This document shows, in pieces, positions 17,071 through 24,306 of a stretch of 25,929 bases of DNA; positions within the stretch are counted from its first letter, which is position 1, and each line of letters opens with the position of its first letter. The notes beneath the pieces were generated by a model. That model worked only from the letters and a program-made list of their open reading frames with translations. It was not told the DNA's origin and did not search any database. The position numbers and the translations under genes were made by a program. Source of the DNA: a virus; IMG/VR virus record IMGVR_UViG_3300009606_001525, positions 1 to 25,929 of that record, one strand, 5' to 3'.

Positions 17071-18220
17071 TTCTTACTACCTTAAATACTTGATCATTAT
17101 CTATTACTGAGGTTGTACCGTCTATCTCTGTTTTTAATAACAGTCTGTAGTACCTCTCTGGTTGTAATCCGTCCATATAAATGTCAAAGTAATTTGACGT
17201 ATTATCCGCACTTATTTTAGTGTAATTACTATCAAAATCGAATACCATTTCTTCTGTATTTTCATCTCTAAGTCCCCAATATGATGCTGTTGGAAGTGTG
17301 TAATTAGATGTATACGCTGAAGATGTTGTATATGTGCGTGTAGGGTACTTAGGTCTAGCGTGTATTCTAAAGCGCTGTTTACCTTCATCTGTGTATTTCC
17401 CTTTATTGTTTTTTATAGTTACAACTACTTCTGGGTCTGTAATCTCTGAAAGAGACGATGTATGTGTGTAATCATCCCATTTTACTTCTAAATAAGGAGG
17501 GTATATTGTGTTGGTATCTTCCCCATAGTATTTCAACCTAATAGATGAAGAAGGATTAAACTCTAAGGAATTAGGAAGTTTTACTAGCATTCCATGATTA
17601 GCAATATAACTGTTCATTTGATATTGAACTATCTTTGTAACATCTATATCTAAGTCGTGATCAGAGTTTTTATTAAATTCGATGCTGCTTGATAGCGGTG
17701 TGTTTGATGAACCTGAAGTAAAATACCAAAAACCTCCACCTGGCAGTTCGTCGTTGTATGAACTTGTAGTATGTAGTTCGTTTGAACCTGTGGTAAATCC
17801 TGTGGCAGAAATTTCAAAACTACCTGATGACCATCTATTTGCTGCTGCATCTTTCATGGTCCAGCTACATCCAGATTTATTAACAGGCATGTCTCCGAAT
17901 TTACCCGTGCCTTCATCCCAAGCTTCGGCTATAGGGTGTACATCTATAGAGTAATCTATTGGAAGTTCTGCTGCGTAATTTAAGGATAAATGCAAACTAG
18001 CTGAGTATCCTGTGTTGGTAGGTAATGTTAAGCCTATCTTGTCTTTAATTACATCTGTAACCTCTTTAGAGTTAAATTTAATTAAACTCCTTAAAGTTTG
18101 CCCTCCTGCTGAGGTTGGGTACCCTCCTACTTCTAATAGGGCGTCTCTACCTAAATTAGCTAGTGGTCCTTCTGTGTATATAAAGGAATCTTTTTCGGGA
18201 AATATTCTATATAGTGCCAT
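17063..18220 (-). CDS. Virion structural protein with DNRLRE-like beta domain
   Basis: A 385-residue protein directly downstream of gp6, one base after its stop. The N-terminus (FPEKDSFIYTEGPLANLGRD, RSLIKFNSKEV, then an HPIAEAWDEGTGKFGD block) resembles DNRLRE/CBM-like beta-sandwich modules found in wall and structural proteins. This is a pattern match only. The C-terminal 120 residues (WGLRDENTEEMVFDFDSNYT, YFDIYMDGLQPERYYRLLLK) look like a second beta-sandwich. There is no signal peptide. In T4, gp7 and gp8 follow gp6. This protein and the next two occupy that position but are not recognisably homologous, so they may be their functional replacements in the wedge. Confidence 0.7.
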   Translation of the reverse strand: MALYRIFPEKDSFIYTEGPLANLGRDALLEVGGYPTSAGGQTLRSLIKFNSKEVTDVIKDKIGLTLPTNTGYSASLHLSLNYAAELPIDYSIDVHPIAEAWDEGTGKFGDMPVNKSGCSWTMKDAAANRWSSGSFEISATGFTTGSNELHTTSSYNDELPGGGFWYFTSGSSNTPLSSSIEFNKNSDHDLDIDVTKIVQYQMNSYIANHGMLVKLPNSLEFNPSSSIRLKYYGEDTNTIYPPYLEVKWDDYTHTSSLSEITDPEVVVTIKNNKGKYTDEGKQRFRIHARPKYPTRTYTTSSAYTSNYTLPTASYWGLRDENTEEMVFDFDSNYTKISADNTSNYFDIYMDGLQPERYYRLLLKTEIDGTTSVIDNDQVFKVVRNG

Positions 18221-18221
18221 A

Positions 18222-20033
18222 TTATAATGTTGTTACTCTTCCCTGAATATCATTATTAGGGTATTTAACTTCGAATATCATAGGATCTAATGAAGGGTAA
18301 ACTATGTTACTCATAGTAGCTCCTTTGATATCATAATCAAAAGTAGAATATACTCCTCCTACTTTACTTTCTATTTTTATATCTTGTACTGTTTGAACTC
18401 CTTTTACTCTATCTAGGAGAGTATACATAGAGGATATATTTATAGGTTGGTTAATAGACCATTTATCTATGTTAAAATGATCTGTTAGTACCTGTGTACA
18501 CTGTAGTATTACCTCTCTAGAGTTATAGCTAGGTAAGGTAATAATGTCAAACTTTACTCCAATGTTTATTACAAAAGCATCTTTGATAGTACATCCATCA
18601 GTTAGTGATTTAAATTGTCCTATGTATTTCTTTAAGTTATCTTTTAATTGAGATGTTGCCTGAATTAAGTGTTTGTTGTTATCGTACGCTAAAACATACA
18701 AACATACTCCTAATGGGTTATATACGTTAGAATCACTGGTTGTTATATCTGCATCTGTAGTAACTGATGTCTTAGCAATTGAACCTAACGTAGACGGTAG
18801 AGTCATAGCTCTAAAAGCATAATCTTGTTTAGTTACTATTCTTCCCTGTTCACTAAAAGCTCTTAGAGAATTCTGTCTTATTTCTTCAACTGTATCTTTA
18901 TCCCTTCCGCCCATTGCTGTTTCTGGGTTAGAAACTGTAAGTGTTGATTGATAGTTTGTATCTGTAGCAGTAATAGAGGATGCTGATATACCTGTTAATG
19001 TGTTTGCTTCTATATTCGATGATATTCCACCGCCTTTTATATACCTAACAGTTAAGGTAGTATTAGAAGGAGAGTTTCCGTAAGCAGATGAAAATAAGAA
19101 ATTAGAAGGGTCATAGGCGTAATCTGCTCTTCTTATACCGACGCCTTGAACTCCTGAACCTACATTTTCTGGGTTTGGTAAGAATACATCGTCATCAGAG
19201 GTAGACATCCCAGAGCCAAATTGTATTTGTAATTTTCCTGTTGAGTTAAATCTAGTAACATAACGGTTAGGTACTTTTGTTGCGGAGAGTAGGTAGGGGA
19301 CTTGATCTTTATTATCTCCATTGTTTATTGCTTCAGTGAATACTGTGTCTTGACCTAAGTAAGGTACTTCGCTCCAAAGGTTATTATCACTGTCCTTTAT
19401 ATCTAATATTCCTATTATCTCTGTATCGTCTATACTTAATGTTAAGAATTTAGAAGCTGCTCCAATTGAAAATGTCTTTGTTACTACTTCTCCTGCTGTT
19501 GCATTAACTGTTTTAGTTAGTTCGTACTCTGTAGGGTTACCGCTGGAGTCAATACTATAGATGGTGGTAAGAGTGTCGTCGTATGAACTAGAAAAAGAAA
19601 AGTCTACACCTTTATCTAGTATAAAATTCTGATTGCCTGAAGTTACACTACTATTTGATCCAATTACGAGAGCTTGGTCAAAATTTGGGGTATAGTTAGA
19701 GTTTGCTGCTGTTGCTGCAACTCTCTGTGTAAGGTTTACTTTTACTTTCGCTGATGTTGTTAATCTAGGTTTATATCCCATCATATAAGCCATAGAGTAT
19801 AGATTGCCTGGGTCTTGAGCGTACTGTAAGAATGTTTCTTGTAGTTGACTATCCTGGTAAAAGGAAAGTATATCTCCTACATACGCAGACATTTCCATGA
19901 ACATCATACCTGGTGAGGTAGGTGAAAAGTCGTTATAGGTGTCAGGGAAGTAGTTTTTTGCTAATTCTACTAACTGTCCTCTCAGATTAGAGAAGTTTTT
20001 GTCTGTGTATTTAATTTTTATATCTTGAGCCAT
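18222..20033 (-). CDS. 6: Baseplate wedge protein gp6-like (baseplate J family)
   Basis: A 603-residue protein comparable with T4 gp6 (660). The N-terminus (FSNLRGQLVELAKNYFPDTY, SPGMMFMEMSAYVGDILSFY) is typical of gp6/baseplate J-like proteins. The middle holds a TVEEIRQNSLRAFSEQGRIV segment with a following TKQDY, the hallmark of the J-like fold. The C-terminal third (GCTIKDAFVINIGVKFDI, VKGVQTVQDIKIES) also fits. Gp6 dimers form the continuous ring of the T4 baseplate wedges and help drive sheath contraction. The start ATG overlaps the stop of the gp25 gene by one base, as expected for a fixed stoichiometric pair of wedge proteins. Confidence 0.9.
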   Translation of the reverse strand: MAQDIKIKYTDKNFSNLRGQLVELAKNYFPDTYNDFSPTSPGMMFMEMSAYVGDILSFYQDSQLQETFLQYAQDPGNLYSMAYMMGYKPRLTTSAKVKVNLTQRVAATAANSNYTPNFDQALVIGSNSSVTSGNQNFILDKGVDFSFSSSYDDTLTTIYSIDSSGNPTEYELTKTVNATAGEVVTKTFSIGAASKFLTLSIDDTEIIGILDIKDSDNNLWSEVPYLGQDTVFTEAINNGDNKDQVPYLLSATKVPNRYVTRFNSTGKLQIQFGSGMSTSDDDVFLPNPENVGSGVQGVGIRRADYAYDPSNFLFSSAYGNSPSNTTLTVRYIKGGGISSNIEANTLTGISASSITATDTNYQSTLTVSNPETAMGGRDKDTVEEIRQNSLRAFSEQGRIVTKQDYAFRAMTLPSTLGSIAKTSVTTDADITTSDSNVYNPLGVCLYVLAYDNNKHLIQATSQLKDNLKKYIGQFKSLTDGCTIKDAFVINIGVKFDIITLPSYNSREVILQCTQVLTDHFNIDKWSINQPINISSMYTLLDRVKGVQTVQDIKIESKVGGVYSTFDYDIKGATMSNIVYPSLDPMIFEVKYPNNDIQGRVTTL

Positions 20034-20443
20034 TATTGTTCAAAATTTATTGTTATTTCATCTTCTAACTGCGTATCAGTTATTTTAAAGTTTAAAGAGA
20101 AAGATATTAAGTTGGTATCCGGTTTACCTTCTAACTTAAGGTTAAGTACTTCTAACTTAGGGAAATACTGTTGTAAAGCATCTCGTACTAGAAACTCTAA
20201 ATCACTTAATGAGTCTCTATTAATATTATTAAAGATTAAGTTCCTTATTCCTGAGCCAAATGTAGGATTAAAGTATCTTTCTCCTTTACCTGTTAAGATA
20301 TAGTTGATCAAGTTAGCTTTAATAGCTTCTTTAGTTTCGTAAGTAGAATTAAAGACTGCTTTACCGGTAAAAGGCAAAGAAATACCTACAGCCTTTCTTG
20401 GTTGTAAGTCTAATGGGTTTATTTTCTTTGCTTCAAATGCCAT
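20033..20443 (-). CDS. 25: Baseplate wedge protein gp25-like
   Basis: A 136-residue protein, close to T4 gp25 (132). It has the family's key segment NLINYILTGKGERYFNPTFG, followed by SGIRNLIF, at about residues 44-71. This corresponds to the EPR-like core seen in contractile-tail and type VI secretion gp25/TssE proteins, with FNPTFGSG here as the local version. It is a cytoplasmic, later virion-bound wedge component at the sheath-baseplate interface. Together with gp6 it forms the conserved core of contractile injection systems. The ATG lies one base after the stop of the upstream gene and its own stop overlaps gp6. Confidence 0.92.
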   Translation of the reverse strand: MAFEAKKINPLDLQPRKAVGISLPFTGKAVFNSTYETKEAIKANLINYILTGKGERYFNPTFGSGIRNLIFNNINRDSLSDLEFLVRDALQQYFPKLEVLNLKLEGKPDTNLISFSLNFKITDTQLEDEITINFEQ

Positions 20444-20444
20444 A

Positions 20445-20885
20445 CTATAATGTTACTGCTTTTTCTTTATCTTTTTGGTTAGATGCATTTAATACTTCTC
20501 CTGCTTTCTTTACAAAGTCTAGGTTTGAAATATCTATACCTGGTTGTCTACCTGCACCTGCGCTCATCTTATTTAGCATATTAGAAGCTGTGTTAGGCAT
20601 TCCTGATACCATATTAGATGTGCCGGAGAATACATTCTTATATTCTTCGTTTGTCATATTGCCTTTAGTCATCTGCAGCATTTCCTCAATAGACTTTTTT
20701 CCGCCTTGAGGATTAGTAGGTGTTGGTACTTGAGGAGCAACCTTTATAGGTTTACTTTCTGCTAGTTTCTGTACACCTGGTTGGCTAGCTACTCTAACTG
20801 CTTCGTTCATTACATCTTGTAACTCTTCCCTCACAGCTGATCTGACTTCTTCACGAATAATTTTACGTAATTGATCTAGTTTCAT
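20445..20885 (-). CDS. Small structural protein with MKLDQLRKIIREEVR N-terminus
   Basis: A 146-residue protein. It opens with MKLDQLRKIIREEVRSAVRE, an amphipathic charged helix that I have seen at the start of several unrelated marine phage proteins. It continues with a Pro-rich linker (KVAPQVPTPTNPQ) and a Met/Asn/Gly-rich second half. There is no recognisable enzyme motif or membrane segment. It is the first gene of the unit leading into gp25 and gp6 and has a promoter-like motif immediately before its ATG. A chaperone, scaffold or minor baseplate role is possible; the function is unknown. Confidence 0.65.
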   Translation of the reverse strand: MKLDQLRKIIREEVRSAVREELQDVMNEAVRVASQPGVQKLAESKPIKVAPQVPTPTNPQGGKKSIEEMLQMTKGNMTNEEYKNVFSGTSNMVSGMPNTASNMLNKMSAGAGRQPGIDISNLDFVKKAGEVLNASNQKDKEKAVTL

Positions 20886-20897
20886 ATTAATAAATAG
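20886..20897 (-). promoter_or_regulatory. Candidate late promoter (variant)
   Basis: The minus strand reads CTATTTATTAAT, directly abutting the ATG at 20885, in a 17-base gap. It differs by one base from the TATTTATAA core found at the other four sites. If used as a -10 element, transcription would begin at or inside the start codon, giving a leaderless message. Confidence 0.4.
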
Positions 20898-20902
20898 TTA
20901 AG

Positions 20903-21727
20903 TTATGGAAGTTGATTGTTAATTCTAAATTTTATTTCGTCTATAAGTATCCTTGTAGAGGAACTAAACGAGGAAGGTCCTTTCATTAGTACAACTCCGT
21001 TTGCGTTTTCAACTTGTGCGAACCTCTTTTTTGCAAATCCAGGAGAATTCTTATCCTCTTGAATTGTTATTACATAATTTTTATAAAAATACTTTCCAGA
21101 TCCGTCTCCTGATATAGAGGTTAATCCGGCATTAGAAGGTAAATTTTCTATCAAACTTAAAACTTCTGTTTTTTGAGCTTGAGGAAGTTTATCTACACAT
21201 TCAAATAGTTTTATATCTATACTTTCTAGTTTTTGTTTAACTGGTATTAGTCCGTCAAAACTAATGTCGGTTAAATCTTTTATTGCTTTTTGATCTTTAG
21301 CAAGTAGATCTACAATCTGACAGGCTATATTTAAGAGCTGTGAGAATCTATTTTGCATTCCTGTTGAGGTAGCAGAAATAAGTCCACCGAAATCCTTTAA
21401 TGGAGGTAGACCTATCGCAGTTGGAAGTGGAAGTTGCTCTAATACAAGAACAGTTACTTTACCAGCTTTAATTGGAGGATCTAATATATCAGCAAACTTT
21501 CTTACAGGCTCTATCTTTTTTTCTAAGCCATTAATCATGTTTACTAAGTTATCTCTTATAGCTAATATCTTTTTTATCTCTTCAACAGGAGGGCATATTT
21601 GACCCATTAATCTTTCTATAATTTTATTTACCTCTTCATATACTTTTGCTATAATAAAAGCTTCTAGTTTAGCTAAAAATTGAGCTATAAAGAGTGCGAG
21701 ATTCGATGGAGGTATACTACAGGGCAT
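20903..21727 (-). CDS. Unassigned baseplate-region protein
   Basis: A 274-residue protein encoded between the gp5-like hub and the gp25 unit; its ATG overlaps the hub gene stop by one base. The first 170 residues are mostly helical, with long amphipathic stretches (LALFIAQFLAKLEAFIIAKV, VNKIIERLMGQICPPVEEIK). The last 80 residues look beta-rich (GKYFYKNYVITIQEDK, RILIDEIKFRIN). The hydrophobic helices are not clean membrane spans. I recognise no family. The tight link to the hub gene suggests a hub or needle-associated protein, perhaps in the place T4 uses for gp27 or gp53, but no homology to those is visible. Confidence 0.65.
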   Translation of the reverse strand: MPCSIPPSNLALFIAQFLAKLEAFIIAKVYEEVNKIIERLMGQICPPVEEIKKILAIRDNLVNMINGLEKKIEPVRKFADILDPPIKAGKVTVLVLEQLPLPTAIGLPPLKDFGGLISATSTGMQNRFSQLLNIACQIVDLLAKDQKAIKDLTDISFDGLIPVKQKLESIDIKLFECVDKLPQAQKTEVLSLIENLPSNAGLTSISGDGSGKYFYKNYVITIQEDKNSPGFAKKRFAQVENANGVVLMKGPSSFSSSTRILIDEIKFRINNQLP

Positions 21728-22917
21728 TATTCTACAAATGTTTTCTTAGACTTCAATGTACTACCACCACTTGGGTTTAATTGATTCTTAAGCTGTTTAA
21801 ATATTATCTGCGAGGATGCTCCTCTTAGGTTTACTGTCGGGATTGGATCTCCTTTAATAGTTTTAGCTTTTCCCATGGCTTTAGATATAGATATTAACTG
21901 ATCTAAAACGTCTTGTAGGAATGCTTCAATTCTATGTCCCAATACTACAGGTTGCTTATTTGCTCCTTCATTTATTCTTGCTTTTTTTCCTAGGTATATT
22001 TTATCTGCATCTATACACATATAATCTTTTCCGTCTATATTTACTGTGGAAGAGTTTAAACCGATAGAAGCAGCACTAGATAAAAGAATGTCGCTCTGTC
22101 TAGCATTTAAGGTAAGCCTATCACTATTAAATAAGAGTTGTGAACCTTTGTAATTACTAGGGGTATCAGGGGATTCATTGTATGAGTCTCTTTTATCATT
22201 AGCAAGAATAAGGGGAATGTTATTATCGCTTGTTAGATATATAGAGGCTGGATCTTCATTTATTTCTTCTACTATAGGGTTGAAGCCATTCTCTGTTTCT
22301 CTCTGTCCGTTACTTATAATAATTAATGGTTTACTGTTATTGGTGTCGTCTGTAAATGGTGATTTAGTAGATATACCACCTGCAAACCTTATTGACTGAC
22401 CTAATCTTCCTTCCATTAAGGTATCCCCAGCGAAAGGCTGTAATGGGGCAATTTTATCGTTTTGTAAGATACCATCTCCTATGTTTACCTTTTCAGGTTT
22501 TTCTTCTGTTTTTGCAGGGATAGCATTATGATGCGGATGATTCCAAATAGCAAAAGGTGTGGTGTAATATATTCTACCTTCGCCTGATCCTTCATCTACT
22601 AGCGGGTCTGGACCTGTTGTGAGAAGTACTATTTCGTTCTTTAAAGGTAATAGTTTATGTGTACTATTCATTGGAAATGCTGTTCCAGTGTATTCGGACT
22701 CTCCATCATCTGATAAATCCATACCTTCTTGAGAAATAAACCTGTAATAAATCATCCCGAGGCTGTTTGGACCTCCGTAGGTTTTATACTCTGGGTGTTC
22801 ATCATCCATTATTATATCAATAACTCTAGCGGGTGCTAAGTTTTCTTTGGATTTAGCACTTGAAGGTGTAGAACCATCACTGCCTTTTGTTCTAAAGTTA
22901 TAATCTATGAATGTCAC
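21727..22917 (-). CDS. Baseplate hub / central spike gp5-like, without lysozyme
   Basis: A 396-residue protein starting at GTG, which overlaps the TAG of the upstream gene (TAGTG). Residues about 28-105 (PARVIDIIMDDEHPEYKTYG, then NSLGMIYYRF and LPLKNEIVLL) match the OB-fold N-terminal domain of gp5/VgrG-like hub proteins. Residues about 255-320 (KGSQLLFNSDRLTLNARQSD, SSTVNIDGKDYMCIDADKI) have the alternating pattern expected for a beta-helical spike. T4 gp5 (575 residues) has a lysozyme domain between these parts; here no glutamate-containing lysozyme signature is seen and the length is too short. The protein most likely forms the trimeric spike at the tail tip, with peptidoglycan digestion supplied elsewhere. 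Confidence 0.75.
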   Translation of the reverse strand: MTFIDYNFRTKGSDGSTPSSAKSKENLAPARVIDIIMDDEHPEYKTYGGPNSLGMIYYRFISQEGMDLSDDGESEYTGTAFPMNSTHKLLPLKNEIVLLTTGPDPLVDEGSGEGRIYYTTPFAIWNHPHHNAIPAKTEEKPEKVNIGDGILQNDKIAPLQPFAGDTLMEGRLGQSIRFAGGISTKSPFTDDTNNSKPLIIISNGQRETENGFNPIVEEINEDPASIYLTSDNNIPLILANDKRDSYNESPDTPSNYKGSQLLFNSDRLTLNARQSDILLSSAASIGLNSSTVNIDGKDYMCIDADKIYLGKKARINEGANKQPVVLGHRIEAFLQDVLDQLISISKAMGKAKTIKGDPIPTVNLRGASSQIIFKQLKNQLNPSGGSTLKSKKTFVE

Positions 22918-23282
22918 TACTCTTCTTTGTTTTCGTTCTTAACGTCTTGAACTTCTTCTTTTACTTCTTCGCTTTCTTCTAATAAGTCTTGAAGAGATTC
23001 AAAATCAAATAACTCTGCTCCATCTCCTTTTGCCTGTATTGCTTCTATCCTCTGTATAACTGTTGCTAGCTTGATAAGGTGTTCATCGTTTTTTACCCCT
23101 ATTTCCATATACTCTTTGATCATAGGTACGATTAACGTTGCATCTCCTATATTCTCTATAAGTGGTTTAAGTTCACCAATTAAGGCTTTAACCTGTCCTT
23201 TTGTTTCTCTTGAATTGTCGTATATTTCACCGAATAAGTCAGATAGAGATTTTCCTTTGAATATTTCTTTACTACTATCCAT
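22917..23282 (-). CDS. Conserved small acidic-tailed protein
   Basis: A 121-residue protein. The N-terminal 80 residues are helical (GKSLSDLFGEIYDNSRETKG, IENIGDATLIVPMIKEYMEI, then KNDEHLIKLATVIQR), a pattern I associate with a hypothetical protein of marine T4-like phages. The last 30 residues are strongly acidic (EESEEVKEEVQDVKNENKEE), preceded by LFDFESLQDLLEE. There is no membrane or signal segment. It is the first gene after the gp55-like sigma factor, has its own candidate promoter, and its stop overlaps the GTG of the hub gene. A role in assembly or in late transcription is possible; neither is shown. Confidence 0.65.
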   Translation of the reverse strand: MDSSKEIFKGKSLSDLFGEIYDNSRETKGQVKALIGELKPLIENIGDATLIVPMIKEYMEIGVKNDEHLIKLATVIQRIEAIQAKGDGAELFDFESLQDLLEESEEVKEEVQDVKNENKEE

Positions 23283-23295
23283 AATAAGTATTTAC

Positions 23296-23304
23296 TTATA
23301 AATA
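23296..23304 (-). promoter_or_regulatory. Candidate late promoter
   Basis: The minus strand reads TATTTATAA, preceded by C as at 11833 and 20897, in the 25-base gap between the sigma gene and the 121-residue gene. It lies 13 bases before the ATG at 23282. It shares the full nine-base core with three other sites and would head the hub gene unit. Confidence 0.45.
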
Positions 23305-23307
23305 GAT

Positions 23308-24012
23308 TTAAACTAACTTTGTTCTAATAAGTCCTACATTATTATATTTTTCATACAATTCGTAAAATTCTACTTTTAACTTATTTACTACTTTTGTTAA
23401 ATGTGGAGTCTCACAATCCGTCATTTCTCTTATGTAGATGTATAGAGCTTTCTTTTTAAATATATCTAAGTCTTGTCTTGTTCTGAAAATAGTTAAAATA
23501 GCGTCTGCTATCTTTCTTTCTTGATCTTTGGGGAATAGATCTTCTAATACTTCATACATTTTACCAACATATATATCTAAGAATGTACCAAGTGTAATAG
23601 CATTATCTTCATTACCTATAGGAGAAGGAGTGTGGCTATCATGCATTTCGTCGAAGGTACCAATCTTTTTAAGGTTCTTATAATTCTTATTATTATAATT
23701 AATTAACCACCTCTTAACGATAGTGCCAAAATAGGAGTATGCCTTTGCCCCGTGATCGGGATCAAACTTCATAATCTTCTCTTCCAATAGCATTGAAACT
23801 ATCTCATGTTTTAAATCTTCTATTTTATCTACATCAGTGTAGTAAAATTTAAATGTATGAATTATATTCTCTGCTAACTTATAAAAAGGAAGATATATAT
23901 GATTAGTAAATATATCATTCCTATAATCGTTATCTGTAGATACGTTATATTTTTTTATGTAGTCTTCTGTTTCTGATGTAAAATAATTAGCTTTTGCTTT
24001 CTTTCTTGCCAT
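23308..24012 (-). CDS. 55: Late-transcription sigma factor, T4 gp55-like
   Basis: A 234-residue protein, somewhat longer than T4 gp55 (185). Residues about 45-115 form a minimal sigma region 2: YYTDVDKIEDLKHEIVSMLL, then KFDPDHGAKAYSYFGTIVKR and WLINYNNKNYKNLKK. This corresponds to the core-binding and -10-recognition helices. No sigma region 4 is seen, as in gp55. Family knowledge: gp55 directs host RNA polymerase to simple -10-type late promoters, with a sliding clamp and gp33 as activators. Its gene overlaps the 3' end of the preceding small gene by 26 bases. The five copies of TATTTATAA in the late region are natural candidate targets. The C-terminus (YNNVGLIRTKLV) shows no clear clamp-binding motif that I can vouch for. 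Confidence 0.88.
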   Translation of the reverse strand: MARKKAKANYFTSETEDYIKKYNVSTDNDYRNDIFTNHIYLPFYKLAENIIHTFKFYYTDVDKIEDLKHEIVSMLLEEKIMKFDPDHGAKAYSYFGTIVKRWLINYNNKNYKNLKKIGTFDEMHDSHTPSPIGNEDNAITLGTFLDIYVGKMYEVLEDLFPKDQERKIADAILTIFRTRQDLDIFKKKALYIYIREMTDCETPHLTKVVNKLKVEFYELYEKYNNVGLIRTKLV

Positions 24013-24205
24013 AATTTTCTGGGAGCATATACCTGGTTAGCTCTTTTTGCACGTTTTGCATTTGTTTAAAAAAGTAACCGACCTCGTCATCTGACTTAAA
24101 GACCTCTCTTTCGTCAAGATCTTTTAGGTGCTTTTGTGAATCTCTAATGAGTTTCGATATATTCTGTAAATATTGTGCTTGATCTACTGCTATATCTTCA
24201 TATTT
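23987..24205 (-). CDS. C-terminal part of frameshifted small membrane protein
   Basis: An open stretch of 72 codons with no usable start codon before its internal Met. It reads YEDIAVDQAQYLQNISKLIR, continues to VFKSDDEVGYFFKQMQN, and ends NYGKKESKS. The FKSDDEVGYFF block looks like real, conserved phage protein sequence. It follows directly, in the +1 frame, on the 35-residue membrane peptide at 24198-24305. A shift at the TGA would give one 105-residue protein with an N-terminal membrane anchor and a cytosolic helical tail. It overlaps the sigma gene by 26 bases. Confidence 0.6.
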   Translation of the reverse strand, partial: KYEDIAVDQAQYLQNISKLIRDSQKHLKDLDEREVFKSDDEVGYFFKQMQNVQKELTRYMLPENYGKKESKS

Positions 24206-24305
24206 CTACCTTTCCAAGTAGATTAAATACAAGATACGATAAAATTCCGGAAAAAACAACTAATATTGTAATAATTATGTAAAATGTAGTGGGATTCCAA
24301 TTCAT
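24198..24305 (-). CDS. N-terminal membrane segment of frameshifted small protein
   Basis: Thirty-five codons starting one base after the HD gene stop: MNWNPTTFYIIITILVVFSG, then ILSYLVFNLLGKVEI and TGA. The hydrophobic stretch from about residue 8 to 30 is a single membrane helix. Skipping one base at the ATA TGA junction continues into the 72-codon open frame below (EDIAVDQAQ). The pair is therefore probably one gene, disrupted by an indel at an AAA run or read by frameshifting. Taken alone it would be a minimal membrane peptide. Confidence 0.6.
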   Translation of the reverse strand: MNWNPTTFYIIITILVVFSGILSYLVFNLLGKVEI

Positions 24306-24306
24306 A

